This document shows positions 1 through 11,726 of a stretch of 64,000 nucleotides of DNA, one piece after another. Where the stretch lies: NCBI RefSeq assembly GCF_017086405.1, contig NZ_CP070973.1, positions 2,542,001 through 2,606,000 of the forward strand. The letters are read 5' to 3'. This DNA comes from Mycobacterium gordonae (GTDB lineage Bacteria; Actinomycetota; Actinomycetes; Mycobacteriales; Mycobacteriaceae). The notes below the pieces were generated by a model, which worked only from the letters and a program-made list of their open reading frames with translations, did no database searches and was not told the DNA's origin. The number at the start of each line of letters is the position of its first letter. Position 1 is the first letter of the stretch. The position numbers and the translations under genes were made by a program.

Positions 1-2741
1 CGTTCGGTGGCGGCAAGTCCGCCGGCGGCGGTGCGGCGAAGAGCCCCCAATCAGCCCCCCCGGCCAGTGCCCCGATCGTCGCCAAGCCCGCCGAGAAGGC
101 GGTGCCGTCGGCGACCGGTGCGGCACTCGACCGTGCGCTGGACAAGGCGGTGGGCAACGGCGCGTCCACCGGTGCCCCGGCCAAGCCGGCCGCTCCGAGT
201 CGCCCGGCGGCCGCGGCCACTCCGGCCCCGCCGGCGCCGCCGGCCACACCGGCAGCCCCGGCCGCCCCACCGGCCCCGGCGGCCCCGGCGGCCAGAGCGA
301 AGCCCGCACCGCCGGCCCCGCCGACGCCCGGCCCCGCGGCTCCCACGCCGGGACAAGCCGCCCCGCCGCAGGCCCCGCAACCGGGCGCGACGCCCGGACC
401 GCGTCCGGGCCCGATGCCCAAGCCCGGCGTGCGCACCCCCCGCGTCGGCAACAACCCGTTCTCCTCGGCGCAGCCGGTGGACCGGCCGATTCCGCGTCCG
501 CATCCGCAGGCTCCGCGCCCCGGCGCACCCCGGCCGGGCGCGCCGCGACCGGGCGGAGCCTCGCCCAGCAGCATGCCGCCGCGTCCCGGCGGCTCCTCCG
601 GTGGGCCGCGTCCGCCGCGTACCGGCGCACCCCGGCCAGGAGGAGCCCGTCCTGGTGGCAGCGGCGGTCCCGGCGGAGGCGGCGGTGGTAACTACCGTGG
701 CGGCGGCGGTGTCGGCGCGGCGCCCGGCGGTGGCGGCGGCTTCCGGGGTCGCCCCGGTGGCGGTGGCCCCGGCGCTGGCGGCGGTGGCGGTGGCGGCGGC
801 GGCCGTCCCGGTCAGCGCGGTGGCGCGGCCGGTGCGTTCGGCCGTCCCGGAGGCGCGCCGCGGCGTGGCCGCAAGTCCAAGCGGGCAAAACGCGCCGAGT
901 ACGAGAACATGCAGGCGCCGGTCGTCGGTGGCGTGCGGTTGCCGCACGGCAACGGCGAGACAATCCGGCTGGCCCGCGGCGCATCGCTGAGCGACTTCGC
1001 CGACAAGATCAACGCCAACCCGGCCGCGCTGGTGCAGGCACTGTTCAATCTGGGCGAGATGGTCACCGCCACCCAGTCGGTTGGCGACGAGACGCTCGAG
1101 CTGCTGGGCAGCGAGATGAACTACAACGTCCAGGTCGTCAGCCCCGAGGACGAGGACCGCGAGCTGCTGGAGTCGTTTGATCTCTCCTACGGAGAAGACT
1201 CCGGGGACGAGGGCGATCTGCAGACCCGTCCGCCGGTGGTCACCGTCATGGGTCACGTCGACCACGGCAAGACCCGGCTGTTGGACACCATCCGTAAGGC
1301 CAGCGTCCGTGAGGGCGAGGCCGGTGGCATCACCCAGCACATCGGTGCCTACCAGGTCGGTGTCAACTTCGAGGGCAGCGAGCGGCTGATCACCTTCATC
1401 GACACCCCCGGTCACGAGGCGTTCACCGCCATGCGTGCCCGCGGTGCCAAGGCCACCGACATCGCCATCCTGGTGGTGGCCGCCGACGACGGCGTGATGC
1501 CGCAGACGGTGGAGGCCATCAACCACGCGCAGGCCGCCGATGTGCCGATCGTGGTGGCGGTCAACAAGATCGACAAAGAGGGTGCCGACCCGGCCAAGAT
1601 CCGCGGCCAGCTCACCGAATACGGTTTGGTGGCAGAGGATTTCGGTGGCGACACGATGTTCGTGGACATCTCGGCCAAGCAGGGCACCAATATCGAGGCG
1701 CTCGAAGAGGCGGTGCTGCTGACCGCCGACGCGGCCCTGGACCTGCGAGCCAACCCCGACATGGAAGCTCAGGGTGTGGCGATCGAGGCGCACCTGGACC
1801 GCGGCCGCGGTCCGGTGGCCACTGTGTTGATCCAGCGCGGCACGCTGCGGGTGGGTGACTCGGTGGTGGCCGGCGACGCGTACGGCCGGGTGCGCCGGAT
1901 GGTCGACGAGCACGGCGAGGACGTCGAGGAGGCGCTGCCGTCCCGGCCGGTGCAGGTCATCGGCTTCACGTCGGTGCCCGGTGCCGGTGACAACTTCCTG
2001 GTCGTCGACGAGGACCGCATCGCCCGCCAGATCGCCGACCGGCGCAGCGCCCGCAAGCGCAACGCCCTGGCCGCGCGCAGCCGTAAGCGGATCAGCCTGG
2101 AGGACCTGGACTCGGCGCTGAAGGAAACCAGCCAGCTGAACCTGATCCTCAAGGGCGACAACGCCGGTACCGTCGAGGCGCTGGAAGAGGCCCTGATGGG
2201 CATCGAGGTGGACGACGAGGTGGCGCTGCGCGTCATCGACCGCGGTGTCGGTGGCATCACCGAAACCAACGTCAACCTGGCGTCGGCCTCGGATGCGATC
2301 ATCATCGGCTTCAACGTGCGTGCCGAAGGTAAGGCGACGGAGCTGGCCAACCGCGAAGGCGTCGAGATCCGTTACTACTCGGTCATCTACCAGGCGATCG
2401 ACGAGATTGAGAAGGCTTTGCGCGGCATGCTCAAGCCGATCTACGAGGAGAACCAGCTGGGTCGCGCGGAGATCCGCGCCATCTTCCGGTCCTCGAAAGT
2501 CGGCATCATCGCCGGCTGCATGATCACCTCCGGGGTGGTGCGCCGCAACGCCAAGGCCCGACTGTTGCGGGACAACATCGTGGTGACCGAGAACCTCTCG
2601 ATTAACTCGCTGCGTCGGGAGAAGGACGATGTCACCGAGGTCCGCGAGGGCTTCGAGTGTGGTCTGACGCTGGGCTATGCGGACATCAAGGAAGGCGACA
2701 TCATCGAGTCCTTCGAGCTCGTGCAGAAGGAACGGTCGTGA
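1..2741 (+). CDS. infB: Translation initiation factor IF-2 (5' end outside window)
   Basis: GTPase that brings initiator fMet-tRNA to the 30S subunit. The frame is open to the left edge of the window (codons in phase with position 3), so the start and roughly the first 50 residues are missing; 913 codons remain. The first ~900 bases encode a Pro/Ala-rich then Gly/Arg-rich low-complexity segment, as in other mycobacterial IF-2 proteins, followed by the IF-2 N-terminal fold. The GTPase domain shows GHVDHGKT (near nt 1251), DTPGHEAF (near nt 1405) and NKID (near nt 1563). The C-terminal beta-barrel and tRNA-binding domains run to the stop and look complete. rbfA follows after 6 bases, the usual infB-rbfA order. 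Function is certain; only the N-terminus is unknown here. Confidence 0.97.
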   Translation, partial: FGGGKSAGGGAAKSPQSAPPASAPIVAKPAEKAVPSATGAALDRALDKAVGNGASTGAPAKPAAPSRPAAAATPAPPAPPATPAAPAAPPAPAAPAARAKPAPPAPPTPGPAAPTPGQAAPPQAPQPGATPGPRPGPMPKPGVRTPRVGNNPFSSAQPVDRPIPRPHPQAPRPGAPRPGAPRPGGASPSSMPPRPGGSSGGPRPPRTGAPRPGGARPGGSGGPGGGGGGNYRGGGGVGAAPGGGGGFRGRPGGGGPGAGGGGGGGGGRPGQRGGAAGAFGRPGGAPRRGRKSKRAKRAEYENMQAPVVGGVRLPHGNGETIRLARGASLSDFADKINANPAALVQALFNLGEMVTATQSVGDETLELLGSEMNYNVQVVSPEDEDRELLESFDLSYGEDSGDEGDLQTRPPVVTVMGHVDHGKTRLLDTIRKASVREGEAGGITQHIGAYQVGVNFEGSERLITFIDTPGHEAFTAMRARGAKATDIAILVVAADDGVMPQTVEAINHAQAADVPIVVAVNKIDKEGADPAKIRGQLTEYGLVAEDFGGDTMFVDISAKQGTNIEALEEAVLLTADAALDLRANPDMEAQGVAIEAHLDRGRGPVATVLIQRGTLRVGDSVVAGDAYGRVRRMVDEHGEDVEEALPSRPVQVIGFTSVPGAGDNFLVVDEDRIARQIADRRSARKRNALAARSRKRISLEDLDSALKETSQLNLILKGDNAGTVEALEEALMGIEVDDEVALRVIDRGVGGITETNVNLASASDAIIIGFNVRAEGKATELANREGVEIRYYSVIYQAIDEIEKALRGMLKPIYEENQLGRAEIRAIFRSSKVGIIAGCMITSGVVRRNAKARLLRDNIVVTENLSINSLRREKDDVTEVREGFECGLTLGYADIKEGDIIESFELVQKERS

Positions 2742-2747
2742 CCGCCG

Positions 2748-4266
<1,519 letters not shown>

Positions 4267-4271
4267 CGGCC

Positions 4272-5605
4272 CTGCGTCAGGGCGGCGCGGATCCTGGCAG
4301 ACCTGCCGCCGATGGCCGGCAGATCGCGGCACTGGCCCTGCCTGCGCTGGGTGTGCTGGCCGCGGAGCCGCTGTACCTCCTTTTCGACACCGCGGTCATC
4401 GGGCGGCTGGGTGCGGTGGCGCTGGCCGGACTGGCGATCGGCAGCCTGGTGCTCGGTCTGGTCAGCACGCAGTTGACGTTCCTGTCCTACGGCACGACGG
4501 CCCGCGCGGCCCGCTACTTCGGCGCCGCGGACCGCGCCGCGGCCGTCCACGAGGGTGTTCAGGCGACGTGGCTGGCGTTGGGCCTGGGCGCGGCGATCGT
4601 GGTGGTCGTGCAGGCCACGGCGCTACCGGTGGTGTCGGTGATCGGGTCGAATGACCACATCGCCGCCGCGGCCCTGCCGTGGCTGCGGATCGCCATCCTG
4701 GGCGCGCCGGCTGTGCTGGTCTCGCTCGCCGGAAACGGCTGGATGCGCGGCGTGCAGGACACCGTGCGGCCGCTGCGCTATGTGGTCGCGGGTTTCGGCG
4801 TCTCGGCGCTGCTGTGCCCGGTGCTGGTGTACGGCTGGCTGGGTGCGCCGCGGCTGGGTCTGGCCGGGTCGGCGGTGGCCAACGTGATCGGGCAGTGGCT
4901 GGCGGCGCTGCTGTTCGGCGGCGCGCTGCTGGCCGAGCGGGTGCCGCTGCGAGTGGACCGGGCTGCGTTGCGGGCCCAATTGGTGATGGGACGGGATCTG
5001 ATCCTGCGCAGCATGGCTTTTCAGGTGTGTTATGTCTCCGCCGCGGCGGTGGCCGCGCGGTTCGGCGCCGCCGCGCTGGCCGCCCACCAGATTGTGTTGC
5101 AGCTGTGGACGTTTCTCGCGCTGGTGCTCGATTCGCTGGCCATTGCCGCGCAGTCGCTGGTGGGTGCGGCGCTGGGGGCCGGGATGCCGCCCATGCCAAG
5201 TGGGTTGCGTGGCGGGTGACGTGGTTCTCGTTGCTGGCGGCGGGGGTGTTGGCGGTCGCGTTCGGGGTGGGCTCGTCGGTGCTGCCGGACCTGTTCACCG
5301 ACGACCCGTCGGTACTGGCCGCGATTGAGGTGCCATGGTGGTTCATGGTGGCCCAGTTGCCCATTGCCGGAATCGTTTTCGCGTGGGACGGGGTACTGCT
5401 CGGGGCCGGCGACGCCGCGTTCATGCGCACCGCCACGGTTGCCGGCGCATTGCTGGGCTTTCTTCCGCTGATCTGGTTGTCGCTGGTCTTCGGTTGGGGA
5501 CTGGTGGGAATCTGGTCAGGACTGAGCACATTCATGGCGCTGCGGCTGATCTTCGGCGGCTGGCGCGCGCTGTCCGGACGGTGGGCGGTCCCCGGCACCG
5601 GCTGA
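4272..5605 (+). pseudogene. dinF: MATE-family efflux protein DinF, frameshifted
   Basis: Homologue of Rv2836c, a 12-helix MATE (multidrug and toxin extrusion) transporter. Two open segments join into one protein: frame 3 from about 4272 to 5180 (ending ...SLVGAALGAG) and frame 2 from 5183 to 5605 (DAAHAKWVAWRVTWFSLL...). One base is missing in the GGG run at 5181-5183; restoring it gives GCC GGG GAT and about 444 residues, against 439 in H37Rv. The frame also lacks any ATG, GTG or TTG before the first membrane helix: the only plausible upstream start is CTG at 4272, 6 bases after nrnA, and the first GTG (4353) would remove the beginning of helix 1. So the gene is either inactive or carries a sequencing deletion. 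The rest of the protein is well conserved. Confidence 0.85.
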
Positions 5606-5700
5606 TATGCGCCGAGATTGCCCGGGTGGTGGTGGGTGGCCACTCAAGCACGGCCGTGACGGCAATGTCGGCGCGGGTACGCGCGGCTACACTCACGCCG

Positions 5701-6600
5701 GTGAGGACGACGCGACCGACCCGGCGGCGCCCGTGGAGCGATTACGCATTGTTCATCGCGCTGGTCGGCCCCAATGTGGCGCTGTTGGCGTTGTTCATCT
5801 ACCGGCCGCTGGCCGACAACATCCGGCTGTCGTTCTTCGACTGGAACATCTCCGATCCGCGCGCCGAGTTCGTCGGCCTGTCCAATTACGTGGAGTGGTT
5901 CACCCGTTCGGACACCGCCCGGATCGTGCTCAACACCACGGTGTTCACCGTGGCCGCGGTGGCCGGCTCGATGGTGTTGGGCCTGGCGCTGGCCATGTTG
6001 CTCGATCAGCCACTACGCGGCCGAAACTTCGTGCGCTCCACGGTTTTCGCCCCGTTCGTGATCTCCGGTGCGGCGGTGGGGCTGGCCGCCCAGTTCGTCT
6101 TCGACCCACACTTCGGTCTGATCCAGGACCTGCTGCGCCGCGTCGGGGTCGGGGTGCCCGATTTCTACCAGGACGCGCACTGGGCGATGGTCATGATCGT
6201 CGTCACCTACGTCTGGAAGAACCTCGGCTACACCTTCGTCATCTACCTGGCGGCGTTGCAGGGGGTGCGGCGAGACCTGTTGGAAGCGGCGCAGATTGAC
6301 GGTGCCGGCCGGTGGACCACGTTCCGCATGGTCACGTTGCCGCAGCTGCGGCCCACCACGTTCTTCCTGTCGATCACCGTGCTGATCAGCTCGCTGCAGG
6401 TGTTCGACGTCATCAACGTCATGACCCGCGGCGGTCCGGAGGGTACCGGCACCACCACCATGGTGTACCAGGTGTACCTGGAGACCTTCCGGAACTTTCG
6501 CGCCGGCTACGGCGCCGCCGTCGCCACGATCATGTTCCTGGTGCTGTTGGCCATCACCTACTACCAGGTACGCGTGATGGACAGGGAGCAGCGCCAATGA
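5701..6600 (+). CDS. ugpA: Glycerophosphodiester ABC transporter permease UgpA
   Basis: Inner-membrane permease subunit of the Ugp importer (glycerophosphocholine in M. tuberculosis). 299 residues with about six transmembrane helices; the EAA loop that contacts the ATPase is visible as EAAQIDGAGRWTTFRMVTLP. GTG at 5701 is chosen because it gives a length near the 303 residues of the H37Rv protein and starts just before the Arg-rich cytoplasmic lead and helix 1 (DYALFIALVGPNVALLALF); ATG at 5665 would add 12 residues. The stop overlaps the ugpE ATG (ATGA), so ugpA-ugpE are coupled. Confidence 0.94.
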   Translation: MRTTRPTRRRPWSDYALFIALVGPNVALLALFIYRPLADNIRLSFFDWNISDPRAEFVGLSNYVEWFTRSDTARIVLNTTVFTVAAVAGSMVLGLALAMLLDQPLRGRNFVRSTVFAPFVISGAAVGLAAQFVFDPHFGLIQDLLRRVGVGVPDFYQDAHWAMVMIVVTYVWKNLGYTFVIYLAALQGVRRDLLEAAQIDGAGRWTTFRMVTLPQLRPTTFFLSITVLISSLQVFDVINVMTRGGPEGTGTTTMVYQVYLETFRNFRAGYGAAVATIMFLVLLAITYYQVRVMDREQRQ

Positions 6601-7430
6601 GTTCCGATCGTGCGCGGCCGGCGCGGCTGCTCGGCTACGCGGCGATGCTGGTGGTGGTCGCCCTGATCGCCGGACCGCTGACGTTTGTGTTCTTCACCTC
6701 GTTCAAAGACCAGCCCGACGTGTATTCGCAGCCGACCACCTGGTGGCCGCCGCACTGGAATCCGCAGAATTACCGGACTGCCACGCAACAGATTCCGTTC
6801 TGGACCTACGTGCGCAACTCGGTGATCATCACCTCAGCGCTGGCGGCGGCGAAGTTCGTCCTGGGCGTGCTGAGCGCCTTCGGCCTGGTGTTCGTGCGGT
6901 TCCCGGGCCGCAACGTGGTGTTCCTGTCAATTATCGCCGCGCTGATGGTGCCCAACCAGATCACCGTGATCTCTAACTACGCGCTGATCTCTCAACTGGG
7001 ACTGCGCAATACCTTTCCCGGCATCATCCTGCCGCTGGCCGGGGTCGCGTTCGGGACCTTCCTGATGCGCAACCACTTTCTGTCTCTGCCCGCGGAGGTG
7101 ATCGAAGCGGCCCGGATGGACGGGGCCCGTTGGTGGCAACTGCTGCTTCAGGTGGTGCTGCCGATGTCGGGACCCACCATGGTGGCGTTCGGCCTCATCA
7201 CGGTGGTCAACGAATGGAACGAATATCTCTGGCCGTTTCTGATGTCCGACGACGAGTCGGTGGCGCCGCTACCGATCGGCCTGACCTTCCTGCAGCAGGC
7301 CGAAGGTGTCACCAACTGGGGCCCGGTGATGGCGGTGACGCTGTTGGCGATGCTGCCGATTCTGCTCATTTTCATCGTGCTGCAGCGGCAGATGATCAAG
7401 GGACTGACCTCGGGCGCGGTGAAGGGGTGA
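6597..7430 (+). CDS. ugpE: Glycerophosphodiester ABC transporter permease UgpE
   Basis: Second permease of the Ugp importer, 277 residues, six predicted helices. The EAA motif reads EAARMDGARWWQLLLQVVLP. Start ATG overlaps the ugpA stop and the gene ends in a GTGA overlap with ugpB, so the three genes form one tight operon. No lesions seen. The expected fourth gene, the ATPase ugpC, does not follow ugpB in this window. Confidence 0.95.
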   Translation: MSSDRARPARLLGYAAMLVVVALIAGPLTFVFFTSFKDQPDVYSQPTTWWPPHWNPQNYRTATQQIPFWTYVRNSVIITSALAAAKFVLGVLSAFGLVFVRFPGRNVVFLSIIAALMVPNQITVISNYALISQLGLRNTFPGIILPLAGVAFGTFLMRNHFLSLPAEVIEAARMDGARWWQLLLQVVLPMSGPTMVAFGLITVVNEWNEYLWPFLMSDDESVAPLPIGLTFLQQAEGVTNWGPVMAVTLLAMLPILLIFIVLQRQMIKGLTSGAVKG

Positions 7431-8737
7431 CGATGCTGAATCGCAGAGGACTCCTGGCGCTAGCGGCGGCCGGTCTGACGGCCGGGTGCGCCGGCATGGG
7501 CGGCGGCGGCCCGGTCAAGTCGGGCAACGGCCCGATTACGTTCTGGTCCAACCACCCTGGCCTGTCCACCGCGGTGGAACGCGAGCTGATCAGCCGTTTC
7601 CAACAGGAATTCCCCGGCCTGCAGGTCAAGTTGATCGACGCCGGAAAGAACTACGACGAGGTCGCGCAGAAGTTCAACGCCTCGCTCATCGGCGCCGATG
7701 TGCCCGATGTAGTTGTGCTGGATGACATTTGGTGGTTTCATTTTGCGCTCAGTGGCGTCCTGGCTCCGCTCGACGACCTGTTCCGGGAAGTGGGCGTGGA
7801 CACCGGGGACTACGTGGACTCGCTGTTGGCCGACTACGAGTTCGGCGGCCACCACTACGCGTTGCCGTATGCGCGGTCGACACCGCTGTTCTACTACAAC
7901 AAGGCGGTCTGGAATCGGGCCGGGCTGCCGGATCGCGGGCCGACCTCCTGGCCGGAGTTCGGCGAATGGGGTCCGCGCCTGCAGCGGGTGGTCGACGCCG
8001 GCAACCTGGCCCACGGCTGGGCCAGTTCCGAGGCGATCTCCTGGACCTTCGAAGGCCCGAATTGGGCGTTCGGCGGTGCCTACTCCGACGGATGGACCCT
8101 GAAGTTCACCGACCCGGCGACCATCGCGGCGGGGAACTTCCTGCGTGAATCCATCCACGGTAAGCGCTACGCGGCGGTCGCCAACAGCGTCGCCAACGAG
8201 TTCGCCACCGGCATCCTCGCTTCGACCGTGGCTTCGACGGGGGCGCTGGTCGGGATCACCGCCGCGGCGCGGTTCGATTTCGGTGTGGCCGCGCTGCCCA
8301 CCGGTCCGGGCGGCGCGCCGGCATGTCCGACGGGCGGCGCCGGCCTGGCCATCCCGATGAAGCTGTCCGACGAACGAAAGCTCAACGCGCTCAAATTCAT
8401 CGCGTACCTCACCAGTCCGCGCAACACTGCCTATTTCAGTCAGCACACCGGTTATCTCGCGGTGCGGAAGTCGGCCGTCGACGATCCGACTCAGCAGCAG
8501 TACCTGGCCGACAATCCGCGTGCCCGGGTGGCGTTCGATCAGCTGCCGCACACCCGTCCGCAGGACTACGCCCGCGTCTTTCTGCCCGGTGGCGACCGGA
8601 TCATCTCGTCCGGCCTGGAATCCATCGGCCTCAAGGGAGCTGACGTCGGCGCCACGTTCGGCAAGATGCAGCAGCAGCTGCAGGTCATCTACAACCGGCA
8701 GATCAAACGCAAGCTCTCGGGATTCCGTCACGGGTGA
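7427..8737 (+). CDS. ugpB: Glycerophosphodiester-binding lipoprotein UgpB
   Basis: Extracytoplasmic solute-binding lipoprotein feeding UgpAE. The signal peptide ends in a lipobox (L-T-A-G-C near residue 21), preceded by two arginines (NRRGLL), suggesting possible Tat export. Starting at GTG 7427 (overlapping the ugpE stop) gives 436 residues, the same as I recall for H37Rv; ATG 7433 is the alternative. Conserved ligand-region segments include the FWSNHPG stretch and PYARSTPLFYYNK. A GC-rich inverted repeat lies about 100 bases downstream, between ugpB and a convergent PE_PGRS gene. Confidence 0.94.
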   Translation: MTMLNRRGLLALAAAGLTAGCAGMGGGGPVKSGNGPITFWSNHPGLSTAVERELISRFQQEFPGLQVKLIDAGKNYDEVAQKFNASLIGADVPDVVVLDDIWWFHFALSGVLAPLDDLFREVGVDTGDYVDSLLADYEFGGHHYALPYARSTPLFYYNKAVWNRAGLPDRGPTSWPEFGEWGPRLQRVVDAGNLAHGWASSEAISWTFEGPNWAFGGAYSDGWTLKFTDPATIAAGNFLRESIHGKRYAAVANSVANEFATGILASTVASTGALVGITAAARFDFGVAALPTGPGGAPACPTGGAGLAIPMKLSDERKLNALKFIAYLTSPRNTAYFSQHTGYLAVRKSAVDDPTQQQYLADNPRARVAFDQLPHTRPQDYARVFLPGGDRIISSGLESIGLKGADVGATFGKMQQQLQVIYNRQIKRKLSGFRHG

Positions 8738-8834
8738 ATTCCGGTATTGGTGGTTGACGCTTCACGGTAGGATCCCTTGACTCCATGATCGGGCTTCGGG
8801 GGCCGCTCACCGTGATTCAGGGTGGCGATGCTTG

Positions 8835-8850
8835 CCGGGACACATCCCGG
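8835..8850. terminator. Inverted repeat between convergent ugpB and PE_PGRS
   Basis: CCGGGA-CACA-TCCCGG, a perfect 6-bp stem with a 4-base loop, in the 118-base gap between the ugpB stop (8737) and the PE_PGRS stop (8856). There is no U-tract, which is common for mycobacterial terminators. It could serve both directions. Position supports a terminator; stem strength is modest. Confidence 0.4.
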
Positions 8851-8855
8851 GGCGA

Positions 8856-10913
8856 CTATCCGCTGATCACCGACACCGTGTCGCTGTCGAGGTTGGTGAC
8901 GTACACCGCACCGGTGCCGGGGTCGACCGCCACCGCGAACGGGCCGTCGCCTACCGGGATGGTGGCGGTCACGGTGTTGGTGGCCGGGTTGATCACCGAC
9001 ACAGTGTCGCTTCTTGTGTTGGCGACGAACACGTACCCGCTGGCTGGGCTGACCGCGACCCCGAACGGTGCGTCGCCCACCCCGATAACAGGTTCGATCA
9101 CTTCGTTGGTGCTCGGGTTGATCACCGAAACCGTGTCGAGGCTTTGGCTGGTGACATAGATGTTGCCGCCCGGGTTGACCGCCACTCCGGTCGGAAAGCT
9201 GAACCCGGTGATGGCGGTCACTTCGTTGGTGGTCGGGTTGATCATCGACACCGTGCCGGACGAAAGGTTGGTGACATAGACGTTGCCGCCCGGGTTGACC
9301 GCCACTCCGAGTGGGTTGGTGAACCCGCCGATGGTGTCGGTCACGGCGTAGGTGGTCGGGTCGATCACCGACACCGTGCCGGACCCAAGGTTGGTGACAT
9401 AGACGTTGCCGTCCGGGTCGACCGCCACCCCGCGTGGATTGCTGAACCCGCCGATGGTGGCGGTCACCTGGTTGGTGCTTGGGTTGATCACCGACACCGT
9501 GCCGCTTTGGTTGGTGACATAGATGTCGCCGCCCGGGTAGACCGCCATACCCGTCGGAAAGCTGCCCACGCCGCTGATGGAGTTCGTCACTTCGTTGGTG
9601 CTCGGGTTGATCACCGACACCGTGCCGCCTTGGTTGGTGACATAGACGTTGCCGCCCGGGTTGACCGCCACCGCACTTGGATTGATGAATCCGGTGATGG
9701 TGCTCACCCTGCCGCCCGAGCCGCCTGCCCCGCCGGTGCCTCCTGCCCCGCCGGCAAAACCGACCGCCCCGCCACCGGGGCCACCGGCGGTGCCGGCAGC
9801 GCTGAAACCGGCCAGACTGGCCCCACCTAGACCGCCACCACCGCCGGCCCCCCCGGTGCCGCCCACCCCGGCCACCCCTGCCGACCCCGACCAGCCCAAC
9901 AGTCCCGACCCGAATACTCCGCCGGCCCCACCAGCGCCGCCGAACCCGCCCTCACCACCGGTTCCGCCGGTCCCGCCGACCCCGCCGGCCACCGTGAACA
10001 CCGTGCTGTTCGTACCCGTCCCTGCTACGCCACCGAGCCCGCCGACACCACCGGAACCACCGGTACCGCCGACCGACAACAATCCCCACCCGGCTCCTCC
10101 GGCTCCGCCCTGCCCCCCCGTACCCCCCGCGAAAGCGTCACCCCCACCCGCAAGACCCGCCGCGCCCTCACCGCCGATACCACCGAGCCCTCCGGCCCCG
10201 CCGAACCCGAACACCGCCGCCCGCCCCACACCCCCGACACCCCCGATACCGCCGGCACCACCCACCCCCGTGGTACTCGCCCCACCTGCCCCCCCAAAAC
10301 CTCCGGCGCCACCCACACCGGCCAACCAGCCCCCCGCACCCCCGGCACCGCCGGCACCCCCGGCGCCGCCGGCCACGCCCGCCCCGCCCGCACCACCGGG
10401 CCCGCCGGCACCGAGTAGCCCCGCATCCCCACCCCGACCTCCGGCCTGCCCCGGCGCCCCCGAGCCCCCCGCGCCCCCGTTACCCCACAGCAACCCGCCA
10501 TCCCCGCCGGCTTGACCCGTACCCGCCGCCCCATTGGCCCCATCCCCGATCAACTTGCGCCCCAACAGCAGCATGCTCGGGGCATTGATCACCGCCAACA
10601 CCTCGTCGGCCAACGCCTGCAATGGAGTGGCCGCAGCCGCCTCCGCGGTGGCATACCAGGCGCCGGCCGCGCCCAGCGCATCGGCGAACTCGGCACCAAA
10701 AGTCGCCGCCTGGGCGCTGATCGCCTGGTACTGGCCGGCGTGTCCGGAAAACAGGGCCGCGATCGCCGCCGAGACTTCATCGCCGGCAGCCGCCGCCACC
10801 GTCGTCGTCGATGCCGCGGCTGCCGCGTTGGCCGCACCCACCGCCGCACTGATCCCCGCCAGCTGCTCCGAGGCCGCCGCCACCACCTGCGGCACCACCA
10901 CCAACGAAGACAT
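8856..10913 (-). CDS. PE_PGRS protein with C-terminal seven-repeat YVTN beta-propeller
   Basis: 685 residues in three parts. Residues 1-~95 are a PE domain ([11 protein letters not shown] start; ESX secretion signal YxxxE seen as YATAE), followed by the GRxLIGDG linker; ~120-400 are GGAGG-type PGRS repeats; ~401-685 are seven copies of a ~41-residue unit built on (G)NVYVTN...[11 protein letters not shown], the YVTN/NHL type that folds as a seven-bladed beta-propeller. Start ATG 10913 is preceded by GGAGG at good spacing. It sits where H37Rv carries ugpC, converging on ugpB. Likely ESX-5 exported and surface-exposed, with the propeller as a binding module; the ligand is unknown. No frameshift seen. 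Confidence 0.9.
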   Translation of the reverse strand: MSSLVVVPQVVAAASEQLAGISAAVGAANAAAAASTTTVAAAAGDEVSAAIAALFSGHAGQYQAISAQAATFGAEFADALGAAGAWYATAEAAAATPLQALADEVLAVINAPSMLLLGRKLIGDGANGAAGTGQAGGDGGLLWGNGGAGGSGAPGQAGGRGGDAGLLGAGGPGGAGGAGVAGGAGGAGGAGGAGGWLAGVGGAGGFGGAGGASTTGVGGAGGIGGVGGVGRAAVFGFGGAGGLGGIGGEGAAGLAGGGDAFAGGTGGQGGAGGAGWGLLSVGGTGGSGGVGGLGGVAGTGTNSTVFTVAGGVGGTGGTGGEGGFGGAGGAGGVFGSGLLGWSGSAGVAGVGGTGGAGGGGGLGGASLAGFSAAGTAGGPGGGAVGFAGGAGGTGGAGGSGGRVSTITGFINPSAVAVNPGGNVYVTNQGGTVSVINPSTNEVTNSISGVGSFPTGMAVYPGGDIYVTNQSGTVSVINPSTNQVTATIGGFSNPRGVAVDPDGNVYVTNLGSGTVSVIDPTTYAVTDTIGGFTNPLGVAVNPGGNVYVTNLSSGTVSMINPTTNEVTAITGFSFPTGVAVNPGGNIYVTSQSLDTVSVINPSTNEVIEPVIGVGDAPFGVAVSPASGYVFVANTRSDTVSVINPATNTVTATIPVGDGPFAVAVDPGTGAVYVTNLDSDTVSVISG

Positions 10914-11726
10914 GACAACCTCCTCCATCAGCGCACGTGACGACACGCGAGGACTTGCGGCCGCGAGATGTGTTGCGAATTAGGCTAAGTGCCGCCAACC
11001 GACTTGCATACCGGAAAAAACTTGCCGGATTTCACACAGATTCTTGCGCCCGGCGCAACCGGCTTCACTGGCTCTAGTGCGCAGTACGCGTGGACACACC
11101 ACCGACACTGAAACACGCGCCGGTCTTCTCCTCGACGAACGGCACTCCCGTGATGTCGTGGCCGCCATCTTGCGCACCTGCTGCGAGCAGCCAGGTGTAC
11201 ACGCTGCCGGACACCCCGCGTAAGGCGTTGCAGGACAAAGCCATTCACGTCTTTCCCCGCCTGCACGCGGAAAACCTCACCGAGGCCGGCCGGTGGCTCG
11301 ACGCTCGACATCAGCGCGCACGGGCACCCACCGCCGCAGCGAACAGTGCGGTCGGCTTCCGGCTACCGAGCGCCGCAGCCGAGGCCGACGCGGCGGAGTT
11401 CAGCGATCAACAGCGCTAGCGCTCATCACCGCTCCCTGCGGACCTTCATCGGCCGGCGGCTACGCGGTCAACTGGTGTCGTCGTCAACCCGGGGCCGTCC
11501 CACGCCCACCCCCGACCACAACCCGACCAGCACCGGCGGGCCGGCCACCCGCGACGAACAGCCCGCCGACGGTTACCGACCACGGTCGCCGGCCCAGCGC
11601 GCCCGGACCGGGGCCCATGACGCTGGCCACGTTGAGGGCACTGACCGCGATTCATTGCGGCGGTGCTTGTCTGGTCACCCCGCGGCGACTGTGGCCGCCA
11701 ACCCCCCGTCGCGAAAGAATTCGATG
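10914..11726. other. 813-base gap between PE_PGRS and echA16, no convincing gene
   Basis: Open frames exist on both strands (for example + 11090-11419 and - 11311-10985) but none has a recognisable family, ribosome-binding site or coding-like composition. The right half is unusually rich in CCGACC/GGCCGG runs. It must hold the PE_PGRS promoter (reading left from about 11000). In H37Rv this side of echA16 carries ugpC, so the segment may include decayed sequence, but I cannot align it. Confidence 0.5.

Noticed and set aside
9649..10515. Proline-rich open frames opposite the PE_PGRS genes (also near 23737, 25562, 29513, 30323, 49832, 51266)
   Set aside because: They are the complement of GGxGG repeats (PPxPP) and share no start signals; shadows of PGRS coding.
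10980..10988. TTAGGCTAA upstream of the leftward PE_PGRS gene as an IdeR iron box
   Set aside because: Only the central 9 bases of the IdeR consensus are present; both flanking half-sites are missing.
11090..11419. A 109-codon plus-strand frame in the gap before echA16
   Set aside because: No ribosome-binding site, no family and overlapped by equally good frames on the other strand.
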